Origin: CAVSCR01 sp963726575
Lineage (GTDB): Bacteria > Actinomycetota > Actinomycetes > JAHEKZ01
Direction: 5' to 3'
Assembly: GCA_963726575.1 (NCBI GenBank)
Contig: CAVSCR010000006.1
Span: 62,001-126,000 of the forward strand
DNA length: 64,000 nt
The notes beneath the pieces are model-generated. The model ran no database searches and had not been told where the DNA came from. It saw only the letters and a program-made list of their open reading frames with translations. This document shows positions 44,253 to 53,563 of this stretch, one piece after another (the first letter of the stretch is position 1; the number at the start of each line of letters is the position of its first letter). The position numbers and the translations under genes are program-made.

Positions 44253-44722
44253 GCGATCTCGTGGTGGCGTTGGGCCATCCGGATCGCGGTGACGACGCCG
44301 TCGCGCACCACGTCGTCGCGCGACTGAGCGACGACCCGCCATCTGAGTGCGTCCTGGCTGGCGTACCGACGTCACTGGAGCTCCTCGACCTGTGGGACGG
44401 TCACGACCTCGTCGTCGTCGTCGACGCCGTGGTCGGTGAGCCTCACCTCGGCAATCCGGGCACCGGGAGCGACCGCGTCACCGTCCTGGAGCCCACGACG
44501 ACCGCCTTGGGGCGACGGCGAGCCGTCGGAGGAAGCCACGACGTAGGGCTGCAGCAAACGATCGACCTGGCGCGCGTCTTGGGACGTCTCCCCCAGCGAC
44601 TCGTGGTGGTCGGCGTCCGGGGCGACGACTTCCGCGTCGGCGCATCACTGTCGCCTGAGGTCGCTGCGGCCGTGCCCGCAGCCGTGAACGCCGTTCGTTG
44701 CGTCCTGGCGTCCGGCACGTAA
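44249..44722 (+). CDS. Hydrogenase maturation protease
   Basis: A 157-residue endopeptidase of the HyaD/HycI/HoxM family that trims the large-subunit C-terminus after nickel insertion. LVVALGHPDRGDDAVAHHVV is the N-terminal block with the metal-ligand Asp, and LVVVVDAVVGEPH supplies the second. The variant GHPDRGDD replaces the more usual GN-x-RGDD. The ATG overlaps the hyhL stop, which fixes the start and its partner. Confidence 0.88.
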   Translation: MSDLVVALGHPDRGDDAVAHHVVARLSDDPPSECVLAGVPTSLELLDLWDGHDLVVVVDAVVGEPHLGNPGTGSDRVTVLEPTTTALGRRRAVGGSHDVGLQQTIDLARVLGRLPQRLVVVGVRGDDFRVGASLSPEVAAAVPAAVNAVRCVLASGT

Positions 44723-44737
44723 CGACCACCCGCCCTC

Positions 44738-44767
44738 GGGGCTTTGGACTCTAGGGACACGGCGGCC
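44738..44767 (+). promoter_or_regulatory. Tandem DosR/DevR-like boxes before gdhA
   Basis: GGGGCTTTGGACTC at 44738-44751 and GGGACACGGCGGCC at 44754-44767 are offset by 16 bases, the same spacing as the pair before the hydrogenase operon. A TACCGT (TANNNT-type -10) follows at 44775-44780, placing the boxes at the -35 region. The first matches the DosR consensus better than the second. Confidence 0.3.
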
Positions 44768-44808
44768 GGCTGCCTACCGTCGAGAACGGAGTCAGACCGG
44801 AGGCAATC

Positions 44809-46179
44809 ATGGAATCCACGAGCCGGGGCTACCTGTCCTCAGTCGCCGACGAGGTGGCCCGCTTGAACCCCGGGGAGCCCGAGTTCCAGCAGGCCGTGCA
44901 CGAAGTCCTCGGCACTTTGTCCCCTTCGATCGAGGCACATCCGGAGTACCGCGACGCCAAGATCTGCGAGCGCATGGTCGAACCGGAGCGGGTGATCATC
45001 TTCCGGGTGAGCTGGCTGGACGACCAGGGCGAGGTGCAGGTCAATCGCGGCTACCGCGTCCAGATGAGCAGCGCCATCGGCCCGTACAAGGGTGGCCTTC
45101 GCTTCCACCCCTCGGTCAACCTGAGCGTGCTGAAGTTCTTGGCCTTCGAGCAGGTCTTCAAGAACGCGCTGACCACTCTTCCCCTCGGCGGAGCGAAGGG
45201 GGGCTCCGACTTCGACCCGAAGGGGCGCAGCGACGCAGAGGTGCGCCGCTTCTGCCAGGCCTTCATGACGGAGTTGTACCGACACATCGGCCAGTTCACC
45301 GACGTCCCCGCGGGCGACATCGGCGTGGGACCACGCGAGATCGGCTACCTGTTCGGTCACTACAAGCGGATCACCAACACCTTCGCCGGCGTCCTCACCG
45401 GTAAGGGCACCGACTGGGGCGGATCGTTCGAGCGCCCCGAGGCCACCGGCTACGGAGCCGTCTACTTCGCCAACGAGATGCTCACCCACATCGGGGAGGA
45501 ACTCGACGGCCGCCGCTGTCTCATCTCGGGAAGCGGGAATGTGGCGCAGTACACGGCGGAGAAGTTGATCGAGCTCGGTGCGATTCCGATCACGTTCTCG
45601 GATTCCGACGGGCTGATCCACGACCCCGACGGAATAAGTCGCGAGAAGCTGGATTACGTCATGGAGCTGAAGAACGTGCGACGCGGTCGCATCCGCGAGT
45701 ACGCCGGTGCGTTCCCAGGGGTCACCTACGTCCCGGTCGAGCCCGGCAACGCGAACCCGCTCTGGGCCATTCCGGCCGACTGTGCCTTCCCTTCCGCGAC
45801 ACAGAACGAAATCACTGAGAAGGACGCGGCCGCGTTGGTCGACAACGGGGTGAAGCTCGTGGTCGAAGGCGCCAACATGCCGACGACGCCAGATGGGGTC
45901 CGCGTCCTGCGGATCGGTGGCGTCCGCTTCGGGCCAGCCAAGGCCGCCAACGCCGGCGGGGTGTCGGTCTCCGGTCTCGAGATGGCGCAGGACGGCGAGC
46001 GGCTGCAATGGTCACGCGCGCACGTCGACCAGCAGCTGCGCTCGATCGTCCGCGGCATCCATACCCAGATCATCGAGACCGCCGCGGCATACGACCGTCC
46101 GGACGACTACGTGTTCGGCGCCAATGTCGCCGGCTTCGAGAAGGTCGCCCGTGCCATGTACGACGAGAGCACCCTGTAA
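44809..46179 (+). CDS. gdhA: NADP-specific glutamate dehydrogenase
   Basis: A 456-residue hexameric-type enzyme that reductively aminates 2-oxoglutarate to glutamate. PLGGAKGGSDFDPKG is the catalytic Lys block, QFTDVPAGDIGVGPREIGYL the substrate-site block and GGSFERPEATGYGAVYF the start of the coenzyme domain, with the ISGSGNVAQYTAEKL Rossmann motif. The ATG follows GGAGG at 44799-44803. It lies 86 bases after the hydrogenase operon and may use NADPH from it. Confidence 0.95.
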   Translation: MESTSRGYLSSVADEVARLNPGEPEFQQAVHEVLGTLSPSIEAHPEYRDAKICERMVEPERVIIFRVSWLDDQGEVQVNRGYRVQMSSAIGPYKGGLRFHPSVNLSVLKFLAFEQVFKNALTTLPLGGAKGGSDFDPKGRSDAEVRRFCQAFMTELYRHIGQFTDVPAGDIGVGPREIGYLFGHYKRITNTFAGVLTGKGTDWGGSFERPEATGYGAVYFANEMLTHIGEELDGRRCLISGSGNVAQYTAEKLIELGAIPITFSDSDGLIHDPDGISREKLDYVMELKNVRRGRIREYAGAFPGVTYVPVEPGNANPLWAIPADCAFPSATQNEITEKDAAALVDNGVKLVVEGANMPTTPDGVRVLRIGGVRFGPAKAANAGGVSVSGLEMAQDGERLQWSRAHVDQQLRSIVRGIHTQIIETAAAYDRPDDYVFGANVAGFEKVARAMYDESTL

Positions 46180-46197
46180 CGAAAGCAGGTGGGCGCG

Positions 46198-47835
46198 ATG
46201 ACCACCACGAACAAGACCGCCAACGTCTCCGTCGCCACCGAGACGCAGGTCGACAAGGGCCTGAAGTCAAATGCTTTGGGCTTGGTGTCCAGCATCGTCA
46301 TCGGCATCGCGTCGACCGCGCCGGCCTACAGCCTGGCCGCCACATTGGGATTGATCGTGGTCGGAGTCGGCTTGGCGGCACCGCTGGTAACTGTCCTGGC
46401 CTTCATCCCGATGCTGCTGATCTCGATCGGGTACAGCGAGATGAACAAGGCAGATCCCGACTGCGGGACGACGTTCACCTGGGGCACGCGCACGTTCGGT
46501 CCCTGGGTCGGCTGGCTCGGCGGCTGGGGCATCATCGTGGCCGACATCCTGGTCATGGCGAGCCTGGCCCAGGTGGCCGGTCAGTACTTCTTCCTGTTGT
46601 TCAACGCCGACGGCATCGGGGACAACGCCACGAGCTTCTGGGTCCTCTCCGTCGGCGTCCTCTTCATCATCGCCATGACCTACATCTGCTTCCGCGGGAT
46701 CGAGATGTCCGCGCGCCTGCAGCGGATCCTGCTCTCGGTGGAGGTCGTGATCCTGGCCGTCTTCGCCGCTGTGGCATTGATCCGCGTCGCGCTGGGGACC
46801 GCGCCTTCGGGGTCGTTGGTGCCCCATCTGTCCTGGTTCAACCCGGCCAACGTCGGCTTCTCACCGTTGGTGAGCGGCGTGCTCCTGATGCTGTTCATCT
46901 ACTGGGGCTGGGACACGTCGGTCTCGATCAACGAAGAGACCAAGGACAAGCACAAGACCCCTGGTCAGGCGGCGATCATCTCGACGGTGCTGCTGCTGGC
47001 CATCTACTTCTTCGTGACCCTGGCAGCCCAGGCGTTCGCCGGCATCGGTGACACCGGGATCGGCCTGGCCAACCCGGCGCACCTCACCGACGTGATCTCG
47101 GTACTCGGGACCGCGGTCTTCGGATCCTCTGCCATCGGCTCGTTCATGGCGCACCTGCTGATCCTGATGGTGCTCACCTCGGCTGCGGCATCGACCCAGA
47201 CGACGATCCTCCCGACCGCGCGTACCGCGCTGTCGATGGGTGCCTACCGCGCGCTGCCGAAGTCCTTTGCCAACATGCACCCGAGGTACCTCACGCCCAC
47301 GGTCGCCACGTTGACGATGGGTGGCATCTCCCTCGTGATGTATGCGGCGATGAACTACCTGGCGGGCGGCTACATCATCGCCGACTCGGTGACGGCCATC
47401 GGCATCTGGATCGCCTTCTACTACGGGCTCACTGGGTTCACCTGTGCCTGGTACTACCGCAAGAGCCTCAGTCACAGCGCCCGAAACCTCTGGATGCAGG
47501 GGATCCTGCCGGCGCTCGGAGGGTTCCTGCTCTACTTCGCGATGCTGTGGAGCATCAAGGACGACTGGAACTTCGGCAGCGACCAGAGCTGGACCGTGTG
47601 GAACATGCCGACGTCGCCTCACTGGGAGATCGGCGGAGTGTTCATGATCTTCTTCGTGACTGCCGTCCTGGGCGTCGTCCTCATGGCGATGTGGCGCTTT
47701 GCCTCCCCCAGCTTCTTCGCCGGTGAGGTGCTCAACCGCACGACGCCGACCCTGGCTCCCGATGACAGCCTGCCCGTGACCGAGGCTGACCAGCGTCAGC
47801 TGAACGCCTCGACCGGCCCCCCGACCTCGAGCTAG
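46198..47835 (+). CDS. APC family amino-acid permease
   Basis: A 545-residue membrane protein with about 12 helices. GLVSSIVIGIASTAPAYSLA at the first helix, WGWDTSVSINEETKDKHKTP in the middle and TILPTARTALSMGAYRALP are typical of the APC superfamily. It follows gdhA by 18 bases in the same direction and may import an amino acid for glutamate metabolism. ATG 46198 is preferred over an ATG-less start 9 bases upstream. Confidence 0.88.
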   Translation: MTTTNKTANVSVATETQVDKGLKSNALGLVSSIVIGIASTAPAYSLAATLGLIVVGVGLAAPLVTVLAFIPMLLISIGYSEMNKADPDCGTTFTWGTRTFGPWVGWLGGWGIIVADILVMASLAQVAGQYFFLLFNADGIGDNATSFWVLSVGVLFIIAMTYICFRGIEMSARLQRILLSVEVVILAVFAAVALIRVALGTAPSGSLVPHLSWFNPANVGFSPLVSGVLLMLFIYWGWDTSVSINEETKDKHKTPGQAAIISTVLLLAIYFFVTLAAQAFAGIGDTGIGLANPAHLTDVISVLGTAVFGSSAIGSFMAHLLILMVLTSAAASTQTTILPTARTALSMGAYRALPKSFANMHPRYLTPTVATLTMGGISLVMYAAMNYLAGGYIIADSVTAIGIWIAFYYGLTGFTCAWYYRKSLSHSARNLWMQGILPALGGFLLYFAMLWSIKDDWNFGSDQSWTVWNMPTSPHWEIGGVFMIFFVTAVLGVVLMAMWRFASPSFFAGEVLNRTTPTLAPDDSLPVTEADQRQLNASTGPPTSS

Positions 47836-47885
47836 CGACCCTGCGGCCGCGAGCGAACACGGCACGATCCGACACAATCGCGGTC

Positions 47886-50738
47886 GTGGGCTCTGTCGAG
47901 GTCGGCCGCCGCCATGTCGGTGATCCAGCACCTACCGACGTCGTCTCCGCGCTGAAGCACTCGCTCGGTGACGATGCCTCGATCACGGCCAGTGCGGTGG
48001 ACCGTTGTGCGAGGGCTGCCGATGCCTCGCACGTCCTGCTCACCCCCGAGTTGGTCGTGACGCCACGCACCGCTGATGCGGTCGGCCGGCTCATGCGCGT
48101 GAGCCGCGATGCCGGCCTGCATCTGACCTTCCGATCGGGGGGCACGAGCCTGAGCGGTCAGAGCGTCACCGATGGGGTCCTCGTCGACGTGCGCAAGGAG
48201 TTCCGGTCGATCGAGGTCCTCGATGACGGCGAGCGGGTCCGCGTACGGGGCGGCGCGACCCTGAGACACGTGAACCAGCGCCTCGCGCGATTCGGACGCA
48301 AGCTCGGTCCAGACCCCGCAAGCGAGATTGCGTGCACGATCGGTGGCGTCGTGGCCAACAACTCCAGCGGCATGGCGTGCGGCACAAAGGACAACGCCTA
48401 CCGCACGTTGGACTCGCTGGTCCTGGTGCTGGCGAGTGGCACGACGATCGACACCGGGGCACCCGACGCGGACGACCGACTGCGCGCACTCGAGCCCGAC
48501 CTCTACGAAGGCTTATTGCGCCTGCGAGACCGGGTCCGCGGTAACGCCGAGTCGGTGCGGATCCTGCAGCATCAGTTCTCCCTGAAGAACACCATGGGAT
48601 ACGGGCTGAACAGCTTCCTCGACCACACGCGACCGGTCGACATCCTCACCCGACTCGTGGTCGGAAGCGAAGGAACGCTCGCGTTCGTGGCCGAGGCGAC
48701 CTTCCGCACCGTGCCCCTGCTCGCCCATGCGCTCACGGGCCTTCTGATGTTCCGCGACCTGACGGCTGCGACCGATTCCCTCTCGACCCTGCTCGAAGCG
48801 GACCCGACGACTGTCGAGCTGATGGATGCCACGTCGTTGCGGGTCGCCAGGTCCGACCCCGCGTCGGCAGCACTGCTGCCCGACCTGGACCCGGCGATCA
48901 GTGAGCCGGCCGCGTTACTCGTCGAGTACCAAGCGGCCTCCCGCGACGCCCTGACAGACAGGGAGCAGCTCGTCAGGGCTGGGCACGACAGCCTGCCCAC
49001 CATCGGTCCGCGGACGTTGGACGACGGCGCAGCGCATCGGGCCGGGCTCTGGCGGATCCGCAAGGGCCTGTACGCGACGGTGTCGGCCGCGCGTCCGTCC
49101 GGTTCGACCGCCCTGCTCGAAGACGTCGTCGTGCCCGTCGCCCAGCTCCTGAACACCTGCACGTCGCTGACTCGGCTGTTCGCGGACCACGGGTACGTCG
49201 ACAGCGTGATCTTCGGCCACGCCAAGGACGGCAACGTCCACTTCATGCTCACAGACCAGTTCGACCGTCCCGATCGGCTCGACGCCTACCGCGACTTCAC
49301 TGAGGATCTCGTGGACGTCGTGCTCGCGGCAGGCGGATCGCTGAAGGCTGAGCACGGCACAGGCCGCACGATGGCGCCGTTCGTCCGGCGCCAGTTCGGC
49401 GACGAGCTCTACGACGTGATGCGGGCGCTGAAGACGCTGCTCGACCCAGCCGGGATCCTGAATCCCGGCGTGATCATCGATGCCGACCCACTCGCCCATC
49501 TGCGCCACCTCAAGGTGACGCCGACGGTGCAGGAAGAGGTGGACCGGTGCGTGGAGTGCGGCTACTGCGAGCCCGTGTGCCCCAGCAAAGACCTCACGAC
49601 CACACCACGGCAGCGCATCGTTCTGCAACGTGCGGTAGCTGCGATACGGGCGTCCGGGGACGCAGCGCTTGCTGACGAGCTGGAACAAGCTGCCCGGTAT
49701 GACGTCGTGGACACCTGCGCCGTCGACGGAATGTGCGCGACCGCTTGCCCAGTTCTCATCAACACCGGCGACCTCGTCAAGCGGATGCGCCGAGAGCGGG
49801 CGGGGCGTCCGGCGCAGCTGTTGGCACGCAGCGCCGCGCGCCACTGGGGTGCCGCGACCACGACGGCAGCAGCAGCCCTCGACCTGGCTGCCGCACTGCC
49901 GCCGAGCATCCCGAGCGCCGTCACCCGGACGGCTCGTCGCGTCGGTCCCACCGATGTCGTGCCGCTGTGGACCCGGGATCTGCCACGGGGCGGGCACCCG
50001 GCTCCTCGGCCGGACACCCGGTCCGCGTCGCACGTGCTGCTGTTCGCCGCCTGCGTCGGAAGGTTGTTCGCCGCCTCGCCAGGGGCGAGCCGGGCGTTCC
50101 GGGCACTGTGCGAGCGCTCGGACGTCGCTGTGGTCGTCCCGCCGACGTTGGCCGATCTGTGCTGCGGAACCCCGTGGCTGTCCAAAGGTCTCGACCTTGG
50201 GCACGCCGTGATGCGCGAGCGGCTGGAGGCAAGCGGACGGATTTGGCGCGCGCACGGGATCCGGACGGTTGTGTGCGACGCCGCCTCGTGCACCGAGGGC
50301 CTGCGCGGCGCGCTTGGCGACGAGGGGCTGCAGGGCGCCGACGGCGAGCCCCTGGACGTCGTGGACGCGGTCGGATTCACGCTGAACCACCTTCTCCCCC
50401 GACTCACCGTCAAGCGCCGGATCGGGTCGGTGCTCGTCCACCCGACGTGCTCCTCGACCCGCGCCGGGTATGGAGACGATGTGGTGGATCTTGCCGGCGC
50501 CTTCGCCGACAACGTGGTGGTGCCGCTGTCCTGGGGCTGCTGCGGATTCGCCGGCGACCGCGGCCTGCTGCACCCGGAGCTGACCGCCGCGGCCACCGCC
50601 GCCGAGGCCACCGAGATCGCCACGACCCGGTACGACGCCTACGTGTCGGACAACCGCACCTGCGAGATGGCGCTGCATCGAGCCACCGACCGGGAGTTCC
50701 GGCACGTCCTGGAGGTCCTGGAGGAGTGCACTCGCTGA
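47886..50738 (+). CDS. FAD-linked 2-hydroxyacid dehydrogenase with C-terminal Fe-S domains
   Basis: A 950-residue fusion. Residues about 50-530 are a GlcD-type FAD domain (FRSGGTSLSGQSVTDGVLVD, GTKDNAYRTLDSLVLVLASG, HAKDGNVHFMLTDQFDRPDR, EHGTGRTMAPFVRRQFGDEL). Next comes a ferredoxin domain with CVECGYCEPVCPSKDL and CAVDGMCATACPVL, then a CCG domain (HPTCSSTRAG, WGCCGFAGDRGLLHPEL). The layout matches D-lactate dehydrogenase Dld3-like and the YdiJ type that oxidises D-2-hydroxyglutarate. The neighbouring glutamate dehydrogenase makes the latter attractive, but sequence cannot decide. It may feed electrons to the quinone pool. Confidence 0.85.
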   Translation: MGSVEVGRRHVGDPAPTDVVSALKHSLGDDASITASAVDRCARAADASHVLLTPELVVTPRTADAVGRLMRVSRDAGLHLTFRSGGTSLSGQSVTDGVLVDVRKEFRSIEVLDDGERVRVRGGATLRHVNQRLARFGRKLGPDPASEIACTIGGVVANNSSGMACGTKDNAYRTLDSLVLVLASGTTIDTGAPDADDRLRALEPDLYEGLLRLRDRVRGNAESVRILQHQFSLKNTMGYGLNSFLDHTRPVDILTRLVVGSEGTLAFVAEATFRTVPLLAHALTGLLMFRDLTAATDSLSTLLEADPTTVELMDATSLRVARSDPASAALLPDLDPAISEPAALLVEYQAASRDALTDREQLVRAGHDSLPTIGPRTLDDGAAHRAGLWRIRKGLYATVSAARPSGSTALLEDVVVPVAQLLNTCTSLTRLFADHGYVDSVIFGHAKDGNVHFMLTDQFDRPDRLDAYRDFTEDLVDVVLAAGGSLKAEHGTGRTMAPFVRRQFGDELYDVMRALKTLLDPAGILNPGVIIDADPLAHLRHLKVTPTVQEEVDRCVECGYCEPVCPSKDLTTTPRQRIVLQRAVAAIRASGDAALADELEQAARYDVVDTCAVDGMCATACPVLINTGDLVKRMRRERAGRPAQLLARSAARHWGAATTTAAAALDLAAALPPSIPSAVTRTARRVGPTDVVPLWTRDLPRGGHPAPRPDTRSASHVLLFAACVGRLFAASPGASRAFRALCERSDVAVVVPPTLADLCCGTPWLSKGLDLGHAVMRERLEASGRIWRAHGIRTVVCDAASCTEGLRGALGDEGLQGADGEPLDVVDAVGFTLNHLLPRLTVKRRIGSVLVHPTCSSTRAGYGDDVVDLAGAFADNVVVPLSWGCCGFAGDRGLLHPELTAAATAAEATEIATTRYDAYVSDNRTCEMALHRATDREFRHVLEVLEECTR

Positions 50739-50866
50739 GGGCCAGGTCAGAAGGTCCGGCCCGGGGTGGCGACCAGAGCGCGGCGGTGCGAGGCTCAGGG
50801 CAGGCGGTCGGCACGTGTTCGACGCCCGACCTGCTGCCCGCGACCCAGGACCACCCGGAGGACCCA

Positions 50867-51499
50867 ATGGACCCGAAGCAGACAGCCGTGGTGCTCATCG
50901 AGTACCAGAACGACTTCACCAGTGACGGCGGAGCGCTGCACGGTGCCGTTCAAGGCGTCATGGAGAGCACGTCGATGTTGAAGAACACCCAGGATGCCGT
51001 CGCCGCTGCCCGGGAAGCCGGCGCCACGATCATCCACGCCCCCATCCAGTTCGCCGAGGGCTACAACGAGATCACCTCACACCCCTACGGAATCCTCAAG
51101 GGCGTGGTCGACACCTTGGCCTTCGTCAAGGGCAGCTGGGGTGCGGAGATCGTGGCTGACGTCGCCCCGGCACCCGCGGACATCGTCTTGGAGGGCAAGC
51201 GCGGCCTTGACGCCTTTGCCAGCACCAACCTGGACTTCATCTTGCGCAGCAAGGGGGTACAGACGGTGGCCCTGAGTGGGTTCCTCACCAACTGCTGCGT
51301 GGAGTCCACGATGCGATCGGCGTACGAGAAGGGCTTTGAGGTCATCACCTTGACCGACTGCGTCGCCGGGACCAGCGAGGAGGAGCACGCCAACGCGATC
51401 ACCTACGACTACCCGATGTTCTCCAAACCGATGACGTCGAAGGAGTTCGCCGACTCACTGTCCGGTGCCGAGCCGGACGACGCCTCGCGCGGCTACTGA
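50867..51499 (+). CDS. Isochorismatase-family cysteine hydrolase
   Basis: A 210-residue protein of the isochorismatase/nicotinamidase fold. The catalytic triad appears as D in EYQNDFTSDGG, K in LEGKRGLDAF and C in LTNCCVESTMRSAYEKGF. Many members hydrolyse amides such as nicotinamide or ureidoacrylate, so the substrate is undecided. The ATG at 50867 follows GGAGGA. It is a single gene between the dehydrogenase and a cyclic-nucleotide-binding protein. Confidence 0.87.
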   Translation: MDPKQTAVVLIEYQNDFTSDGGALHGAVQGVMESTSMLKNTQDAVAAAREAGATIIHAPIQFAEGYNEITSHPYGILKGVVDTLAFVKGSWGAEIVADVAPAPADIVLEGKRGLDAFASTNLDFILRSKGVQTVALSGFLTNCCVESTMRSAYEKGFEVITLTDCVAGTSEEEHANAITYDYPMFSKPMTSKEFADSLSGAEPDDASRGY

Positions 51500-51598
51500 C
51501 CTGGGGCAAGTCACGCAGATCGGTTGCCTGCGGCGAGGCGGGAGGTACATGATCAGATCAGTCGCCGGGGGTCGCACCTGCGCGGCCCGGGTGAAGGG

Positions 51599-52060
51599 AT
51601 GATCACCGTGACCGACAACGACGACCTGGCTGCCCGCCTTGGGGAGACCGACCTTTTCGCCGGGGTGCCGCACAAGGTGCTCAAGCACCTCGCCAGCTCC
51701 GGGGAGATCCAGGAGTTCGCTGCCGGTGAGACGGTGACCGCCGAGGGTGCCTCGGTCGGTGGCTTGGCACCCTTCAGCCGCACCGGTGTCTTCTTCCACC
51801 TCGCACTTGCCGGCAGCGGCGAGGTCCGCAAGGGCGGCGAGCCGATCGGCAGCCTCAAGGCGGGTGACTACTTCGGTGAGCTGTCCCTGATCGACGGCGA
51901 GCCGAGATCAGCCGACGTGGTGGCCGGGGAAGACGGTCTGCGCACCTTCGCCCTGAACAAGTGGGCCTTCGAGACCCTGCTCGAGGAACACCCCGAGGTC
52001 GCCGTGCCCATGCTGCACGTCCTTGCTGCCCGGTTGCGCGCCGGTGAGGCGCGCCACTGA
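51599..52060 (+). CDS. Second cyclic-nucleotide-binding-fold protein
   Basis: A 153-residue protein with a CRP-type beta-roll: TDLFAGVPHKVLKHLASSGE, FAAGETVTAEGASVGG and GSLKAGDYFGELSLIDGEPR, the last being the phosphate-binding cassette region. It ends ALNKWAFETLLEEHPEVAVP with helices but no HTH. The ATG at 51599 follows GAAGGG. It has the same overall design as the hydrogenase-operon protein at 40820. Confidence 0.86.
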   Translation: MITVTDNDDLAARLGETDLFAGVPHKVLKHLASSGEIQEFAAGETVTAEGASVGGLAPFSRTGVFFHLALAGSGEVRKGGEPIGSLKAGDYFGELSLIDGEPRSADVVAGEDGLRTFALNKWAFETLLEEHPEVAVPMLHVLAARLRAGEARH

Positions 52061-52072
52061 GGCGACCGTTTC

Positions 52073-52086
52073 GGGTCCAACGGCTC
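52073..52086 (+). promoter_or_regulatory. Single DosR-like box before the wax-ester synthase gene
   Basis: GGGTCCAACGGCTC matches the second hydrogenase-operon box (GGGACCAACGCCCC) at 11 of 14 bases. It lies 64 bases before the WS/DGAT start. A single degenerate box is weak evidence on its own in a GC-rich genome. Confidence 0.22.
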
Positions 52087-52149
52087 TGTCGATCCCGCAC
52101 GCCAGGTACCAGGCTCGCGTCAGAGGACGTGAAGATCTGGCGGTGAGCG

Positions 52150-53541
52150 ATGAACGGCAGTCGCCCCATGGGCGCGGTCGACGCGGTGTGGCTGACGATG
52201 GACCGGCCGGACAACCTCATGGTCATCGACTCGTTGCTCTGGTTCGACGCCCCGGTCGACTGGGAGCGGCTCACGGCTGTCGTACAGCGTCGCCTCGTGG
52301 ACCGCTACCCCGTCTTCAGCCAGCTCGCCGTTTCGGCGGCGCACCCGCTGGGTCCCCCGCGATGGTCGGACGACCCGGACTTCGCGATCGAGCGCCACCT
52401 GGTCAGGGCCGTGCTCCCGCACCCCGGGGGTGACGTTCAGCTGCAGCGATACGTTGAGTCCCAGATGCACCGGCCGCTGGACCGTGGGCGTCCGTTGTGG
52501 GAGCTGCACCTGATCGACGGTTACCGCGGTGGAGCGGTCATCATGAGCAGGTTCCATCATGCTCTGGCTGATGGGATTGCCCTGGCCCACGTACTGCTCT
52601 CACTGACGGATGCAGAGGCGACCGACGACCTGGCAGAGATCGACTCCGCGCGGCTCGATTCGCGGGCCGGCGATGGGCCAGGAGTCGCGTCTTCGATCGC
52701 CTCAGCCGCTGGGTCCGCCGTGAGAGGTGTGGCCCACCTGGCGACGGCGCTCCCGCGCTCCTTCACGCCTGCGGCCGCAGTCGAGGCGGTCACCATCGCA
52801 CTGCAGACCGGACACATCGCTGACAAGCTCTTCCTCGGGTCGAACCCGGACACACCACTGCGAGGGCCGATCGGCGTGCCGAAGCGGGCGGTCTGGTCGC
52901 AGCCGAGGTCGTTGGCGCAGGTCAAGCGCATGGGAAGGCTGGCCGGAGCCACCGTCAACGACGTCCTCGTCAGTGCAGTCTCGGGGGCGATCGGGACGTA
53001 CCTGATCGACCACGGCGGCGATGCGCTGGACCTGACGACCATGGTGCCCGTCAACCTGCGGCCTCTCGACCAGCCACTTCCGCGCGAGCTCGGCAACCAG
53101 TTCGCCCTGGTGATGTTGCCCCTACCGACGGGTCTGCGGGCGCCGTTGCAGCGTCTGTCGGAGTCGAAGCGGCGGATGGACTCGATCAAGCACTCCCCCG
53201 AGGCCATGTTGACCTTCGGGATCATCAATGCGATGGGCTGGGCCAACCCCGACGTCGCGCGTCTCATGGTCAACTTCTTTGCCGCCAAGGCGATCGGTGT
53301 CACGACCAACGTCGCGGGTCCTCTCGTGGGTCGGTACGTGGCGGGCACCCGCATCGCCGGACTGCTCGGATGGGTACCCGGCTCCGGGCAGCAGACGCTG
53401 GGCGTCTGCATCATCAGCTACGACCAGACCGTGCGGGTGGGGTTCAAGGTCGACGCCGGCGTTGTGCCGGATCCCGAGAAGCTGGTGCACGCGTTCGACG
53501 ACGAGATGGACGCGCTCGGGCGGATCGCCGAAGCCTCCTGA
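52150..53541 (+). CDS. Wax-ester synthase / diacylglycerol acyltransferase (WS/DGAT)
   Basis: A 463-residue bifunctional acyltransferase that makes storage lipids. The catalytic motif HHxxxDG is HHALADG at residues 136-142. VNLRPLDQPLPRELGNQF (near residue 300) is the second conserved block, and GLLGWVPGSGQQTLGVCII closes the C-terminus. Size matches the bacterial WS/DGAT family. The ATG at 52150 lacks a strong Shine-Dalgarno. It is followed by an SRPBCC protein gene, 22 bases on. Confidence 0.93.
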   Translation: MNGSRPMGAVDAVWLTMDRPDNLMVIDSLLWFDAPVDWERLTAVVQRRLVDRYPVFSQLAVSAAHPLGPPRWSDDPDFAIERHLVRAVLPHPGGDVQLQRYVESQMHRPLDRGRPLWELHLIDGYRGGAVIMSRFHHALADGIALAHVLLSLTDAEATDDLAEIDSARLDSRAGDGPGVASSIASAAGSAVRGVAHLATALPRSFTPAAAVEAVTIALQTGHIADKLFLGSNPDTPLRGPIGVPKRAVWSQPRSLAQVKRMGRLAGATVNDVLVSAVSGAIGTYLIDHGGDALDLTTMVPVNLRPLDQPLPRELGNQFALVMLPLPTGLRAPLQRLSESKRRMDSIKHSPEAMLTFGIINAMGWANPDVARLMVNFFAAKAIGVTTNVAGPLVGRYVAGTRIAGLLGWVPGSGQQTLGVCIISYDQTVRVGFKVDAGVVPDPEKLVHAFDDEMDALGRIAEAS

Positions 53542-53563
53542 GCGTCGAGAAGACGGAGTGACC

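Noticed and set aside
50739..50866. GGACC/GGTCC stretches considered as further DosR boxes
   Set aside because: Too degenerate and common at this GC content to count.
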